Source: Clostridium sp. CAG:1000
Lineage (GTDB): Bacteria > Bacillota_I > Bacilli_A > RF39 > UBA660
NCBI GenBank assembly: GCA_000436975.1
Contig: HG000330.1
Location: 1-38,686, forward strand
Length of the DNA stretch: 38,686 nucleotides
Reading direction: 5' to 3'
Shown: in pieces, positions 1 through 7,296 of the stretch
How the letters are laid out: each line of letters opens with the position of its first letter
Numbering within the stretch: position 1 is the first letter of the stretch
Notes under the pieces: generated by a model
Seen by the model: only the letters and a program-made list of their open reading frames with translations
Told to the model about the DNA's origin: nothing
Databases searched by the model: none
Position numbers and translations under genes: made by a program

Positions 1-519
1 TTCAACAACTGTTTCTGGTTCAGTAGCTGGTTCTAAAACAGGTCCCATTCCAAATCCTTTACCTTCTTTAATTCTTTGTTTTGCCTCATTAACCATTTTA
101 TTTCTTTCTAATGGATTCATATGTTCTAAAATGCTATCATATAAGCTCATTGTTTCGTAATATTCCATGTTATTAAGCATTTCATCAGAATAAGTTCTCT
201 CTCCTACTCTACTAGTTAATCCACTAAGAACTGTTTTAGCTAATAACAACTCTTCGTCTTGAGTTCTTGATAATTCTTCTTGTTTAGCTCTATGCGCCCA
301 TTCATTTCTCATTCTTTGTGCTCTTTCACGATTTTGATTAGCTAAATTAATAGCCCCAACTGAATCATTTTTAATTCTTTGAGCAGTTTCTTTATCTTCT
401 TGTGATAACTCACTATTATTACTTTCTTCCTTCTTCTTTAATTCCTTTATAGCAAATGCTAATTCTTCATCAGTTAATAAATTTTGTCTTCTTAACTCTA
501 ATAATTCTGTAATTCCCAT
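1..519 (-). CDS. Hypothetical charged soluble protein, C-terminus cut by window edge
   Basis: An open frame of 173 codons runs from an ATG at 517-519 to the window edge without a stop, so only the N-terminal part is present. The start follows a GGGAGTG ribosome binding site in a 14-base gap after the upstream surface-protein gene, so the two genes form an operon. The product starts MGITELLELRRQNLLTDEEL, has no signal peptide or membrane segment, and is rich in Glu, Lys, Arg and Gln with helix-forming stretches (residues about 15-95), suggesting a coiled-coil or helical cytoplasmic protein. The visible end turns Pro/Thr/Glu-rich, like a linker. I do not recognise the family. A role linked to the neighbouring membrane-anchored protein is only an inference from the operon. 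Confidence 0.75.
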   Translation of the reverse strand, partial: MGITELLELRRQNLLTDEELAFAIKELKKKEESNNSELSQEDKETAQRIKNDSVGAINLANQNRERAQRMRNEWAHRAKQEELSRTQDEELLLAKTVLSGLTSRVGERTYSDEMLNNMEYYETMSLYDSILEHMNPLERNKMVNEAKQRIKEGKGFGMGPVLEPATEPETVVE

Positions 520-533
520 AAAATCACTCCCTT

Positions 534-2207
534 TTATTTATTTGCTTTCTTATTTCTGATATACATTTTTACTTTGTATCTTAATTCACCGTTGTTATTA
601 ATATCTTTTAATGAGTTAACATCATAATTTTTTGATTTGAAAATATTTATCATTTCATCTTCACTTACAAATTTATCACTTAAGTCTTCCCAACTATCTT
701 CAGTTGTTCCTAATATTTGTTGTAATTTGATTTTTTGTTTACTTTCTATTTTTCTAGTTCTTCCATCATTAATTTTAGGATTCTTAGTTGTCCAACTAGA
801 CCAATTACTCCATTTAGAAGTGTTTGTTTTAGTAGCACCTTCACTTGGTGCAACTGCTGAATAACCAGATGATGTACCATCAGTAGCTTTATACCATTTA
901 TAAGCTTTAGTTTTTGTACTCTCATCCCTAGTAGCTCCCGCTACAGGAGCAGATGTATAATATATTTTTTCTTTTGATGCAGAAGCACTTCCAGATGGAT
1001 AATATTTTTTATTTCCATCACCTTCTAATTTATACCAATTATAGAATGTTGCTGATGCACTCCTACATAATTCTTTATTACTTGTATCACATGCTGTTTG
1101 TGTAGCAGATGACCAATTACTATATTTATTGCAAGTAGTATTAGAACTTACCTTATTTCCAGCAACTGAATCACTAGCAGTACTTGCACATGAATAGAAT
1201 TTATTAGTTTCTACAGAGAAATTCTTGTCAGTTCCTTTTCCACATTCTTCCTTTTGATATTTAACAGCTGTAGAATTCTTAGTTGGTCTACACTCATGAT
1301 ATAATGAAGGACTATATGTTCCTGTTATATTTCTTGTTTGATACATTGTAACAATTGTTCCGCCTTCGTTATAAGGATAACCCTCAACAGGTGTTGCACT
1401 AAATGCTTTAGTACCATTTTTCATGTAATATACTTTAGTTGATTCACTTGTAAACCATTTATATGCTGTTGCAGAACTATCATGAAGTACATGATCATTA
1501 GTAGGAGCTGTTGTATAATACTCATTTACTTCTTTGGCTGATGACTTCTCACCTTTACTTGTATAATACTTTTTAATTTGAACATTCCAAATATATAATA
1601 AATCTTTATATCTATAATGTGTTGATACTCCTAAAGTTTTATATGCTCCATATTTAATATCACTTTTCCACAATTCTTCTACTTTCCCTAATGTTGATCC
1701 AGTAGTTTTCAATGCTTGTGGTAAGAATTCAAATTTGATTAATGATTCATTAGCAATAACATCAGCGATGTTACCTTCTTTAAATTCACCATATTCACTT
1801 TCAGAAGATTTATCAGTACAACTTAACCATGGTGTATAATGCATACTTCCATTTTCAAGTTTACATACTTTAACATAAGTTGTTGTTGTATTACAAGTTT
1901 TAAACTTATCGGCAGATACAATTCCTCTACTTATCAACGTTTCTAATTCAACCTGAGCACATTCACCTATTTCTGATGGAAATAAATCTTGATTATACTC
2001 ATAAAAAGATTTGCCTGCGTCTAATAAAGTAGATTCATAATCAAATGCATTATTGCTTGGTTTATTTGACTTATTACAACTCTTCAATAAAAAAACTATT
2101 AAGAATATTGCAATTAAAACAAGCGCAACAATTAATATTTTTCTACCTAAACCAGAGTTATCATTATTGCTATCTTCATAACCATAATCATCATAATTAT
2201 TTGACAT
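534..2207 (-). CDS. Membrane-anchored extracytoplasmic Trp/Tyr-rich repeat protein
   Basis: A 557-residue protein with a short acidic, Asn/Tyr-rich cytoplasmic tail (1-22), one hydrophobic segment at about 24-43 (LIVALVLIAIFLIVFLLKSC) and a large outer region, so it is predicted to be anchored by its N-terminus and face outward. The outer part carries imperfect repeats with a shared pattern Y-Y-T-(T/S)-A-P ... A-Y-K-W-(F/Y), seen at about residues 230-255 and 420-445 with partial copies between. It also has Trp-Ser clusters (KYSNWSS, SKWSNWSSW) resembling thrombospondin-type WSxW motifs, and about ten Cys that could form disulfides. The start is supported by GGAGGAATTGTA before the ATG. No LPXTG sorting signal is present. 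I do not recognise the family; a cell-surface or envelope role is inferred from topology. Confidence 0.8.
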   Translation of the reverse strand: MSNNYDDYGYEDSNNDNSGLGRKILIVALVLIAIFLIVFLLKSCNKSNKPSNNAFDYESTLLDAGKSFYEYNQDLFPSEIGECAQVELETLISRGIVSADKFKTCNTTTTYVKVCKLENGSMHYTPWLSCTDKSSESEYGEFKEGNIADVIANESLIKFEFLPQALKTTGSTLGKVEELWKSDIKYGAYKTLGVSTHYRYKDLLYIWNVQIKKYYTSKGEKSSAKEVNEYYTTAPTNDHVLHDSSATAYKWFTSESTKVYYMKNGTKAFSATPVEGYPYNEGGTIVTMYQTRNITGTYSPSLYHECRPTKNSTAVKYQKEECGKGTDKNFSVETNKFYSCASTASDSVAGNKVSSNTTCNKYSNWSSATQTACDTSNKELCRSASATFYNWYKLEGDGNKKYYPSGSASASKEKIYYTSAPVAGATRDESTKTKAYKWYKATDGTSSGYSAVAPSEGATKTNTSKWSNWSSWTTKNPKINDGRTRKIESKQKIKLQQILGTTEDSWEDLSDKFVSEDEMINIFKSKNYDVNSLKDINNNGELRYKVKMYIRNKKANK

Positions 2208-2246
2208 TACAATTCCTCCAATTCCATTTATGTCATATTCTACTTT

Positions 2247-2276
2247 ATTTTAACATATTAAAGCATATAAAAACAA
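2247..2276 (-). promoter_or_regulatory. Possible sigma-A promoter for the surface-protein operon
   Basis: On the minus strand a TTGTTT (-35) and TAAAAT (-10) are separated by 18 bases and lie about 40 bases before the ATG at 2207. The match to consensus is moderate. Confidence 0.35.
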
Positions 2277-2286
2277 GAGTTTAATT

Positions 2287-2311
2287 AAAAAAAAGTATAA
2301 AGTTTTATATC
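2287..2311 (-). terminator. Weak intrinsic terminator after sigE
   Basis: A short stem TATAA-AGTT-TTATA is followed on the minus strand by eight T. It overlaps the sigE stop codon. The stem is all A/T, so efficiency is uncertain. Confidence 0.45.
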
Positions 2312-2985
2312 TTCATAAGCAGTTTTAATTTTTTAATAACTCTTTTCTCTATTCTAGATATATATGACTGTGATATGTTTAATTTGTCTGCTAGTTCCTT
2401 CTGCGTTAACTCCTTTTGACCGAATAGTCCATATCTTTGCTCTATTATATTTCTATCTCTACTTGCAAGATTTTTAACCTCTTTTTCAAGTAATATTTTA
2501 TCATCTTTACTTTCTATGCTTTTTTCGACTACATTATCTTCAGTCCCGAAGACATCTTCTAATTTTAATTCATTACCTTCGCTATCAAAATTAATTGAAT
2601 CTTCTAAACTAACTTCACTATTTCTTTTTTTATTCTTTCTCAAGAACATAAGTATCTCATTATCAATACATCTAGATGCATATGTAGCAAGTTTAATATT
2701 TTTATCAAGTTTATATGTTTTAATTCCCTTAATCAAGCCTATCGTACCTATACTAACCAAATCCTCTAAATCATACATAGTATTATCATACTTTTTAGCT
2801 AAAAATACTACTAACCTTAAATTATGCTCAATAAGTTTATTTCTAGCATCTAAGTCACCTAAATTACTTTTTCTTACTAAATCCTCTTCAATATTCTTTT
2901 TTAAAGGTGGTGGCAAAATATCACTACTACCAATAAAAAACACATCATCATTTTTAAAAAACTTATCTAATATTTTATCTATCAT
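2305..2985 (-). CDS. sigE: Sporulation sigma factor SigE (pro-sigma-E), mother-cell specific
   Basis: A 226-residue sigma-70 family factor that would direct RNA polymerase to early mother-cell sporulation genes. The family-specific signature IGSSDILPPPL lies at 18-28, followed by region 2 (NLRLVVFLAKKYD, DLEDLVSIGTIGLIKGI, KLATYASRCIDNEILMFLR) and a region 4 helix-turn-helix (LTQKELADKLNISQSYISRIEKR). It follows spoIIGA directly, the pairing known from Bacillus and Clostridium, where SpoIIGA cleaves the pro-sequence. The start codon overlaps the spoIIGA stop (TAATG) with GGAGGG upstream, so translation is coupled. The pro-sequence is short: about 16 residues before the FFIGS junction, compared with 27 in Bacillus subtilis. 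The LPPPL motif and the spoIIGA neighbour favour SigE over SigK. Confidence 0.93.
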   Translation of the reverse strand: MIDKILDKFFKNDDVFFIGSSDILPPPLKKNIEEDLVRKSNLGDLDARNKLIEHNLRLVVFLAKKYDNTMYDLEDLVSIGTIGLIKGIKTYKLDKNIKLATYASRCIDNEILMFLRKNKKRNSEVSLEDSINFDSEGNELKLEDVFGTEDNVVEKSIESKDDKILLEKEVKNLASRDRNIIEQRYGLFGQKELTQKELADKLNISQSYISRIEKRVIKKLKLLMKI

Positions 2986-3707
2986 TATCCCTCCATTAAT
3001 TTATAATTTAATAAACAATTAAATCCATTAAACTTTTTATTAACAACGCCAACAACAACATCATCCCTTTGCCCTAGTCCATCAATAAATACTTTTCTTG
3101 GTGTAAAACACTTCAATAAAGATGTACTATCAATAGTTTTATATGGTACTAAGAAAAAATTTTCAGACACTTTCTTATTTATCATAATAACCTTCTTCCC
3201 ATTATAAGGTTCAATTAAAGAATTACCAGTATCTAACATACCATTCAAATATAGAGTCTTACCGTTATTTAAATATATTGTCACCTTATATCTAGTAGTT
3301 AAAATATTCTTTAAATTATATTCAAAATACTTATATATATTCATAATGATGGGTATAAATAACAATATATATTGATACTTCATTAGATTTTCAATTTTAA
3401 AGTAGTATAATGTTCCTCCTAAAAAGAAACATAAAATATAAAAATATACTATTTCTTTAAAAAAACTTTTAATGTCACTATATCCATATAGAATAATAAT
3501 CATTATTATTCCTAATACTAATTTAAACAAAACTAGTAGTAAATTATTCATAGAAATAAAAACATAAAGTATTGAGATTTCACCAACTATGCATGATAAA
3601 AAAATCCTTCTTTTCTTAACATTCTTTTTAAGTAAAAATGTTAATGTACTAAGTATTACATAATCAATAATAAAATTAAGTAACATAAGCTCATCTATAT
3701 ATATCAT
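2985..3707 (-). CDS. spoIIGA: SpoIIGA, membrane aspartic protease for pro-sigma-E
   Basis: A 240-residue protein whose N-terminal half is a bundle of hydrophobic helices (about residues 5-150) and whose C-terminal half is a soluble protease domain. The catalytic motif LDTGNSLIEPYNGKKVIMI (about 157-175) matches the D-(S/T)-G-N active site of SpoIIGA, which works as a dimeric aspartic protease in the sporulation septum. In known systems it is activated by the forespore signal SpoIIR and then processes pro-sigma-E. It is shorter than the Bacillus subtilis protein (309 residues), ending soon after the FNCLLNYKL motif. The ATG at 3707 has a modest GGTGAT ribosome binding site. It is co-transcribed and overlapping with sigE. 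Confidence 0.92.
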   Translation of the reverse strand: MIYIDELMLLNFIIDYVILSTLTFLLKKNVKKRRIFLSCIVGEISILYVFISMNNLLLVLFKLVLGIIMIIILYGYSDIKSFFKEIVYFYILCFFLGGTLYYFKIENLMKYQYILLFIPIIMNIYKYFEYNLKNILTTRYKVTIYLNNGKTLYLNGMLDTGNSLIEPYNGKKVIMINKKVSENFFLVPYKTIDSTSLLKCFTPRKVFIDGLGQRDDVVVGVVNKKFNGFNCLLNYKLMEG

Positions 3708-3722
3708 AATATCACCATGATA

Positions 3723-3756
3723 ATTATATAAAAAAAAGTATATATTTTTTGTCGAA
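3723..3756 (-). promoter_or_regulatory. Candidate spoIIG promoter with a Spo0A box (TGTCGAA)
   Basis: A TATAAT-type -10 (minus strand, 3723-3728) lies 16 bases before the spoIIGA start. A perfect 0A-box heptamer TGTCGAA is on the plus strand at 3750-3756, 21 bases upstream of that -10. In Bacillus subtilis the spoIIG promoter is activated by Spo0A bound close to an over-spaced -35, so position and sequence agree with that model. The box falls in the loop region of the terminator of the upstream gene. Confidence 0.5.
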
Positions 3757-3766
3757 ATATATACTA
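3730..3766 (-). terminator. Intrinsic terminator of the gene at 3772-4683
   Basis: An 11-base-pair inverted repeat (3738-3748 with 3755-3765) is followed on the minus strand by a run of eight T. It lies just after the stop codon at 3772 and before spoIIGA. Confidence 0.75.
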
Positions 3767-3771
3767 AATAA

Positions 3772-4683
3772 CTATTTTTTTAATTTAAATGTACGCCCAT
3801 CATCCCAAGAATTATATGCATTATATTCATTAAAAGAATCTTCCATATTTTCAAATCTATGTTCATATTCTTGCATTTCTATTTTATTTTTAATTAAGTG
3901 ACCATTATATTCTAAGGGACTGTTTTTTATAGAACAGTTATAATATTTCATAAACATACCAAAATCTCTTAATCTTCTTTTGCTTAATTGATATGCCCCA
4001 TCATCAAGCCTTATTAATGAATCATTTTTATCTCTTTCATATATTAATTTATTTAATAGTTTTAAAGAGGCATAATATAACAAATCGCTATTAGCATTTT
4101 TATGTTCTACTTTTTCTATTGCTTCATACAATGATTCAATTTCTTCCATACATGATAAATATAATTCAAATCTATATGCAAGTGCTTTAAAGAAATCAAT
4201 ATCTTTATTATCGCTATGATACACAAGACATCTTTTAATATATTTAATGTCTAAATATTTAATATCATTAATATAGACAATTGGTAAATATAATATTCTT
4301 CTATCCACATCATTTTCAGTCTTTAATTTTTTATTTTTATCTTCAAAATAAGCAATATTAATATCAGGTACATATTCTTCTTTAGTTTTTAATTTATCTT
4401 TGAATAATTCAATTAATTCCCTTTCATTAAGAGAACTTGTTAATTTATCAATATCACTAATAGTCATTTTAGGAGTAAGTCTATTATAAACATGAATCGT
4501 AATAAATATTTCACCTCCAAGATATTTTTTAGTAACATTACCAAAGAATTTGCCAAAAGAAGTCTTTCTATTGCTAGAATCAATAGATTTTAAAATGTTT
4601 AAATAATCATCTTCATTAGTGACTACCCTTTGTACTTTTCCTAAGTATTCAACTAGAGAATATCTCTTTAGTTCTTTTTTCAT
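3772..4683 (-). CDS. Hypothetical protein, possibly helical C-terminus
   Basis: A 303-residue soluble protein that I do not recognise. The frame is open 17 codons further upstream, but the ATG at 4683 (MKKELKRYSLVEYLGK) has AGGAGG four bases before it and is placed correctly behind a strong promoter, so it is chosen. No signal peptide or membrane segment is seen. The middle (about 100-170) contains a beta-like, Lys/Asp-rich part with YLPIVYINDIKYLDIKYIKR; the C-terminal half (about 180-303) looks mainly helical with Glu/Lys/Tyr-rich segments. It is a single-gene transcription unit with its own promoter and terminator, divergent from rpmB and upstream of the spoIIG genes. No function can be assigned. 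Confidence 0.7.
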   Translation of the reverse strand: MKKELKRYSLVEYLGKVQRVVTNEDDYLNILKSIDSSNRKTSFGKFFGNVTKKYLGGEIFITIHVYNRLTPKMTISDIDKLTSSLNERELIELFKDKLKTKEEYVPDINIAYFEDKNKKLKTENDVDRRILYLPIVYINDIKYLDIKYIKRCLVYHSDNKDIDFFKALAYRFELYLSCMEEIESLYEAIEKVEHKNANSDLLYYASLKLLNKLIYERDKNDSLIRLDDGAYQLSKRRLRDFGMFMKYYNCSIKNSPLEYNGHLIKNKIEMQEYEHRFENMEDSFNEYNAYNSWDDGRTFKLKK

Positions 4684-4705
4684 GATTCCTCCTGAAATTG
4701 AGTTT

Positions 4706-4734
4706 ATTATAGCAAAATACCTTAAAAAAGTCAA
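4706..4734 (-). promoter_or_regulatory. Sigma-A promoter of the hypothetical gene
   Basis: On the minus strand TTGACT and TATAAT are separated by exactly 17 bases, about 22 bases before the chosen ATG at 4683. The near-consensus match helps settle that start. Confidence 0.75.
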
Positions 4735-4802
4735 TTTTTACTTTACTTAAATCAAAATTTATGTTAAATTATATGTGGCTTAAAAAGAGGAGGCAAGTTA
4801 AT

Positions 4803-4970
4803 ATGGCTAAAAATGTATCAAAAAGAAGTAATATGAGTGCACAAAATAGACCTTTTTCACTAAAGGCTACTAAAAAAACTCAAAAAGTAAATTTACAAAC
4901 AACAGTTGTAGATGGTAAAAAAGTTAGACTTTCTACAAAAGAAATTAAAGCAAATAAAAAAAATAAATAA
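4803..4970 (+). CDS. rpmB: 50S ribosomal protein L28 (zinc-free form)
   Basis: A 55-residue basic protein. The pattern NRPFSLKATKKTQKVNLQTTVVDGKKVRLSTKEIK corresponds to the L28 core (N-x-x-S/F...T-K-R...NLQ...V-DGK-x-x-R/K-L-x...K), which binds 23S rRNA in the large subunit. The zinc-binding CxxC pairs of some L28 proteins are absent. The start at 4803 is preferred because AGGAGG lies nine bases upstream; the frame is open 14 codons earlier but those codons run through the ribosome binding site. It is slightly shorter than usual (about 60-64 residues). It is one of only two plus-strand genes in the window. Confidence 0.87.
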   Translation: MAKNVSKRSNMSAQNRPFSLKATKKTQKVNLQTTVVDGKKVRLSTKEIKANKKNK

Positions 4971-4996
4971 ATTGGCCATATGACCAATTTTTTTAT
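4962..4996. terminator. Bidirectional terminator between rpmB and murB
   Basis: The inverted repeat AAATTGG (4969-4975) and CCAATTT (4984-4990) is flanked by an A-rich run on the left and a T-run on the right, so it can end transcription of convergent rpmB and murB. Confidence 0.75.
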
Positions 4997-5871
4997 TTAA
5001 TTATTTCTTGTTCTAAAACTAGATCAATACCAGTTTTCTCTTTTGCTTTTTCTTTTATTATATTTATTAATTTAATTATATCTTCACCAGAGGCATTATC
5101 CTTATTAATAATAAAGTTAGCATGAAGAGTTGATACACACGCCCCTCCAATACTATACCCTTTTAATCCTAAGTCTTCTATTAGCTTTCCGGCAGAAATA
5201 CTGTCCGGATTTCTAAACACACTTCCACATGAAGGATAATTTAATGGTTGAGTTTCTATTCTTCTTTTAGTTCTATCATTGATTAGAGATTTAATTTCAT
5301 CAATATTGCCTTTATGTATTTTTAGTCTACATGATAAAATTATATAATCTTTTTCTTCTTTAAATAATGAAGTTCTATATCCGAAATTACATTCAGAAGA
5401 GGGTAATTCAATTATTTCATTATTTTTAAGCACAGTAGCAGAAATAAGTAAGTCAGACACACTCATCTTATATGCTCCTGCATTATTATATATACATCCA
5501 CCTACTGTGCCTGGTATACCAACAGACCATTCATATCCAGTATATCCCATATTAGAAAGTTCATTTGATAATTTATTAAACATGTAGCCTGACTCAACAA
5601 CCACTTCATTATCTTTAATAGCCAATTTATCAAAATTATTAAGTTTTATTACTATCCCATCATAATAAGGAGGTAATATAATGTTAGACCCATTGCCTAA
5701 TATAAAATACTTAATAGAATATTTTTTAAGAATATTTAATACTTCTTTTAATTCTTTTATACTCTTTGGAAAAACTAAAGCATGACAAATACTATTAACT
5801 CTATAAGTATTATACTTAGTTAAATCCTCTTCACATTTAATTTCACAAATACTTTCTATCTCTTTAATCAT
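4993..5871 (-). CDS. murB: UDP-N-acetylenolpyruvoylglucosamine reductase MurB
   Basis: A 292-residue FAD enzyme that reduces UDP-GlcNAc-enolpyruvate to UDP-MurNAc with NADPH, the second committed step of peptidoglycan synthesis in the cytoplasm. FAD-binding motifs are visible: LGNGSNIILP (about 57-66) and GIPGTVGGCIYNNAGAY (about 118-134), plus FGYRTSLF and the Ser-containing SCGSVFRNP (about 214-222) with the catalytic serine, and a C-terminal LEQEI carrying the conserved Glu. Its start overlaps the stop of the upstream membrane-protein gene (TAATG), so the pair is translationally coupled. Length is normal for the Firmicute-type enzyme. Presence of murB shows that the organism makes peptidoglycan. 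Confidence 0.95.
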   Translation of the reverse strand: MIKEIESICEIKCEEDLTKYNTYRVNSICHALVFPKSIKELKEVLNILKKYSIKYFILGNGSNIILPPYYDGIVIKLNNFDKLAIKDNEVVVESGYMFNKLSNELSNMGYTGYEWSVGIPGTVGGCIYNNAGAYKMSVSDLLISATVLKNNEIIELPSSECNFGYRTSLFKEEKDYIILSCRLKIHKGNIDEIKSLINDRTKRRIETQPLNYPSCGSVFRNPDSISAGKLIEDLGLKGYSIGGACVSTLHANFIINKDNASGEDIIKLINIIKEKAKEKTGIDLVLEQEIIK

Positions 5872-6392
5872 TATTCTAAATAACTTTCTATTTCTTCACT
5901 ACCAGTTAAATACTTAACTATTTTTCCTTTTGAAATTTTAATAAGAGTTACATCATTAATTCTAAGTTCTTCACTACTAGTAGCGTTCTTATTGCTTTCA
6001 TCAGATATATGTGATGCATTTTCACTTAGACTCATATCAACCTTATAAACAGTCTCATCACTATTTTTAATTAAGCTATTAATATAACTATTTACTTTAT
6101 AATTTTTATAGTTATCAAAAATTACTAAGTAATTTTTTTCGTCTCTATTAAATACATTGCCTATCATTATTTTTTCATAACTAAATTCAGTTTTAGTTTC
6201 AGGTCTTTTATATCCTTGTTCAAAAGCACCAGCTTTATTAAGTCCAAGAACACACAAATACATTAAACCAAAGAATAAGAATACACCTATAACAGTATAA
6301 ACAGTTGATTTAATTTTATCAGTTTCACTAGCCTCAGTTCTTCTTTCTCTTTTTTTAGCTTTATACTTTAATTTCATATTATTTTTTGCCAT
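5871..6392 (-). CDS. Small bitopic membrane protein coupled to murB
   Basis: A 173-residue protein with a very basic N-terminus (KLKYKAKKRERR, about 6-17), one membrane segment at about 30-50 (VYTVIGVFLFFGLMYLCVLGL) and an outer domain of about 120 residues. The C-terminal end (DVTLIKISKGKIVKYLTGSEEIESYL) resembles the last strands of a thioredoxin-like fold, but no CxxC is present, so this is weak evidence. The ATG at 6392 has GGAG nine bases before it; upstream ATGs in frame lack a usable site and lie inside the promoter. The gene overlaps murB by its stop codon. A role in envelope assembly is inferred only from that coupling. Confidence 0.75.
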   Translation of the reverse strand: MAKNNMKLKYKAKKRERRTEASETDKIKSTVYTVIGVFLFFGLMYLCVLGLNKAGAFEQGYKRPETKTEFSYEKIMIGNVFNRDEKNYLVIFDNYKNYKVNSYINSLIKNSDETVYKVDMSLSENASHISDESNKNATSSEELRINDVTLIKISKGKIVKYLTGSEEIESYLE

Positions 6393-6413
6393 AAATACCA
6401 TCTCCGTATACAA

Positions 6414-6443
6414 ATTATAGCATATTTTCACTATTTCAATCAA
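6414..6443 (-). promoter_or_regulatory. Sigma-A promoter for the murB operon
   Basis: Minus-strand TTGATT and TATAAT separated by 18 bases, about 22 bases before the ATG at 6392. It is divergent from the rpsD promoter. Confidence 0.7.
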
Positions 6444-6460
6444 TTATTTATGTATTTTTA

Positions 6461-6489
6461 TTGATTTTTACTTATTTTTATTATATAAT
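6461..6489 (+). promoter_or_regulatory. Sigma-A promoter of rpsD
   Basis: TTGATT (6461-6466), a 17-base spacer and a perfect TATAAT (6484-6489). It leaves an untranslated leader of about 150 bases before the rpsD start. Confidence 0.8.
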
Positions 6490-6504
6490 TTACTAAGTAT
6501 TTAG

Positions 6505-6643
6505 TGGCAGTGCTATAAGTAATTATAATGTGTTTCTAAGTAAATATAAGTAACCTCTGCCAAGGCGAAAGTGATAAGAAACTCCCTATAACTATAAGTA
6601 GTGGCCTTTAATACAAAAATATTGTAAAGGAGGAACAAATACT
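6505..6643 (+). promoter_or_regulatory. rpsD 5' leader, candidate S4 autoregulatory pseudoknot
   Basis: The leader is long and contains two interleaved pairings: TGGCAG (6505-6510) with CTGCCA (6557-6562), and GTTTCT (6532-6537, in the loop of the first) with AGAAAC (6577-6582). Together they make an H-type pseudoknot. S4 is known to repress its own mRNA through leader structures in Bacillus subtilis and through a pseudoknot in Escherichia coli, so this is the expected type of element. Assignment to a named RNA family was not possible by eye. Confidence 0.6.
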
Positions 6644-7243
6644 ATGTCAAGATACATCGGACCTGTATTTAAAAAATCTAGAAGATATGGTTTTTCTACT
6701 CTTGAAACCGGTAAAGAACTAAGACGTAAAACTCAAGCTCCTGGTATTCATGGAACTAGCAGAAGAAAACTTAGTGAATATGGTGTTCAATTACAAGAAA
6801 AACAAAAAGTTAGATTTATGTACGGTTTATCTGAAAAACAATTCAGAAAAACATTTGATGCAGCTGGTAAAATGCAAGGAATTCATGGTACTAATTTATT
6901 AATACTTTTAGAAAGTAGACTTGATAACTTAGTTTATAGAATGGGATTTACTAAAACTAGAAAAGCTGCTAGACAATTAGTTAATCATGGTCATATCTTA
7001 GTTGATGGTAAAAAAGTAAATATTCCATCATTTAGAGTAAAAGTTGGAAGTGTTATTTCTGTTAAAGAAGGATCACTAGATCACCCTGTTATTAATGAAT
7101 GTTTAGGTATGGATATTAACATTCCTGCATTTGTAGAAGTTGATAAAACTAAAAAAACAGGTACTTACTTAAGATATCCTGAAAGAGAAGAATTAAATAA
7201 TGAAATTAATGAAGCTCTAATCGTTGAATACTACAACAGATAA
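6644..7243 (+). CDS. rpsD: 30S ribosomal protein S4
   Basis: A 199-residue primary 16S rRNA-binding protein of the small subunit and an early assembly factor. It has the S4 N-terminal region (SRYIGPVFKKSRRYG, then RRKTQAPGIHG with the conserved QxPGxHG) and the S4 RNA-binding domain at about 90-155 (LESRLDNLVYRMGF, ARQLVNHGHILVDGKKVNIPSFRV). The N-terminal zinc cysteines of some S4 proteins are absent. The start has a strong AAAGGAGG site. It stands alone as a plus-strand monocistronic unit with its own promoter, leader and terminator, as in Bacillus subtilis, which fits autoregulation by its product. Confidence 0.97.
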   Translation: MSRYIGPVFKKSRRYGFSTLETGKELRRKTQAPGIHGTSRRKLSEYGVQLQEKQKVRFMYGLSEKQFRKTFDAAGKMQGIHGTNLLILLESRLDNLVYRMGFTKTRKAARQLVNHGHILVDGKKVNIPSFRVKVGSVISVKEGSLDHPVINECLGMDINIPAFVEVDKTKKTGTYLRYPEREELNNEINEALIVEYYNR

Positions 7244-7261
7244 TAAACTAATAAGTAAATA

Positions 7262-7296
7262 AAAAAACTCTTGGGTTTAAAACTCAAGAGTTTTTT
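7262..7296. terminator. Bidirectional terminator between rpsD and the prepilin operon
   Basis: A 12-position inverted repeat (about AACTCTTGGGTT with AACTCAAGAGTT, one wobble pair) is flanked by an A-run and a T-run, so it works for both convergent units. It overlaps the stop codon of the minus-strand gene. Confidence 0.85.

Noticed and set aside
2516..3022. A 168-codon plus-strand frame opposite sigE
   Set aside because: Complement of a clear sigma factor; no ribosome binding site and low-complexity product.
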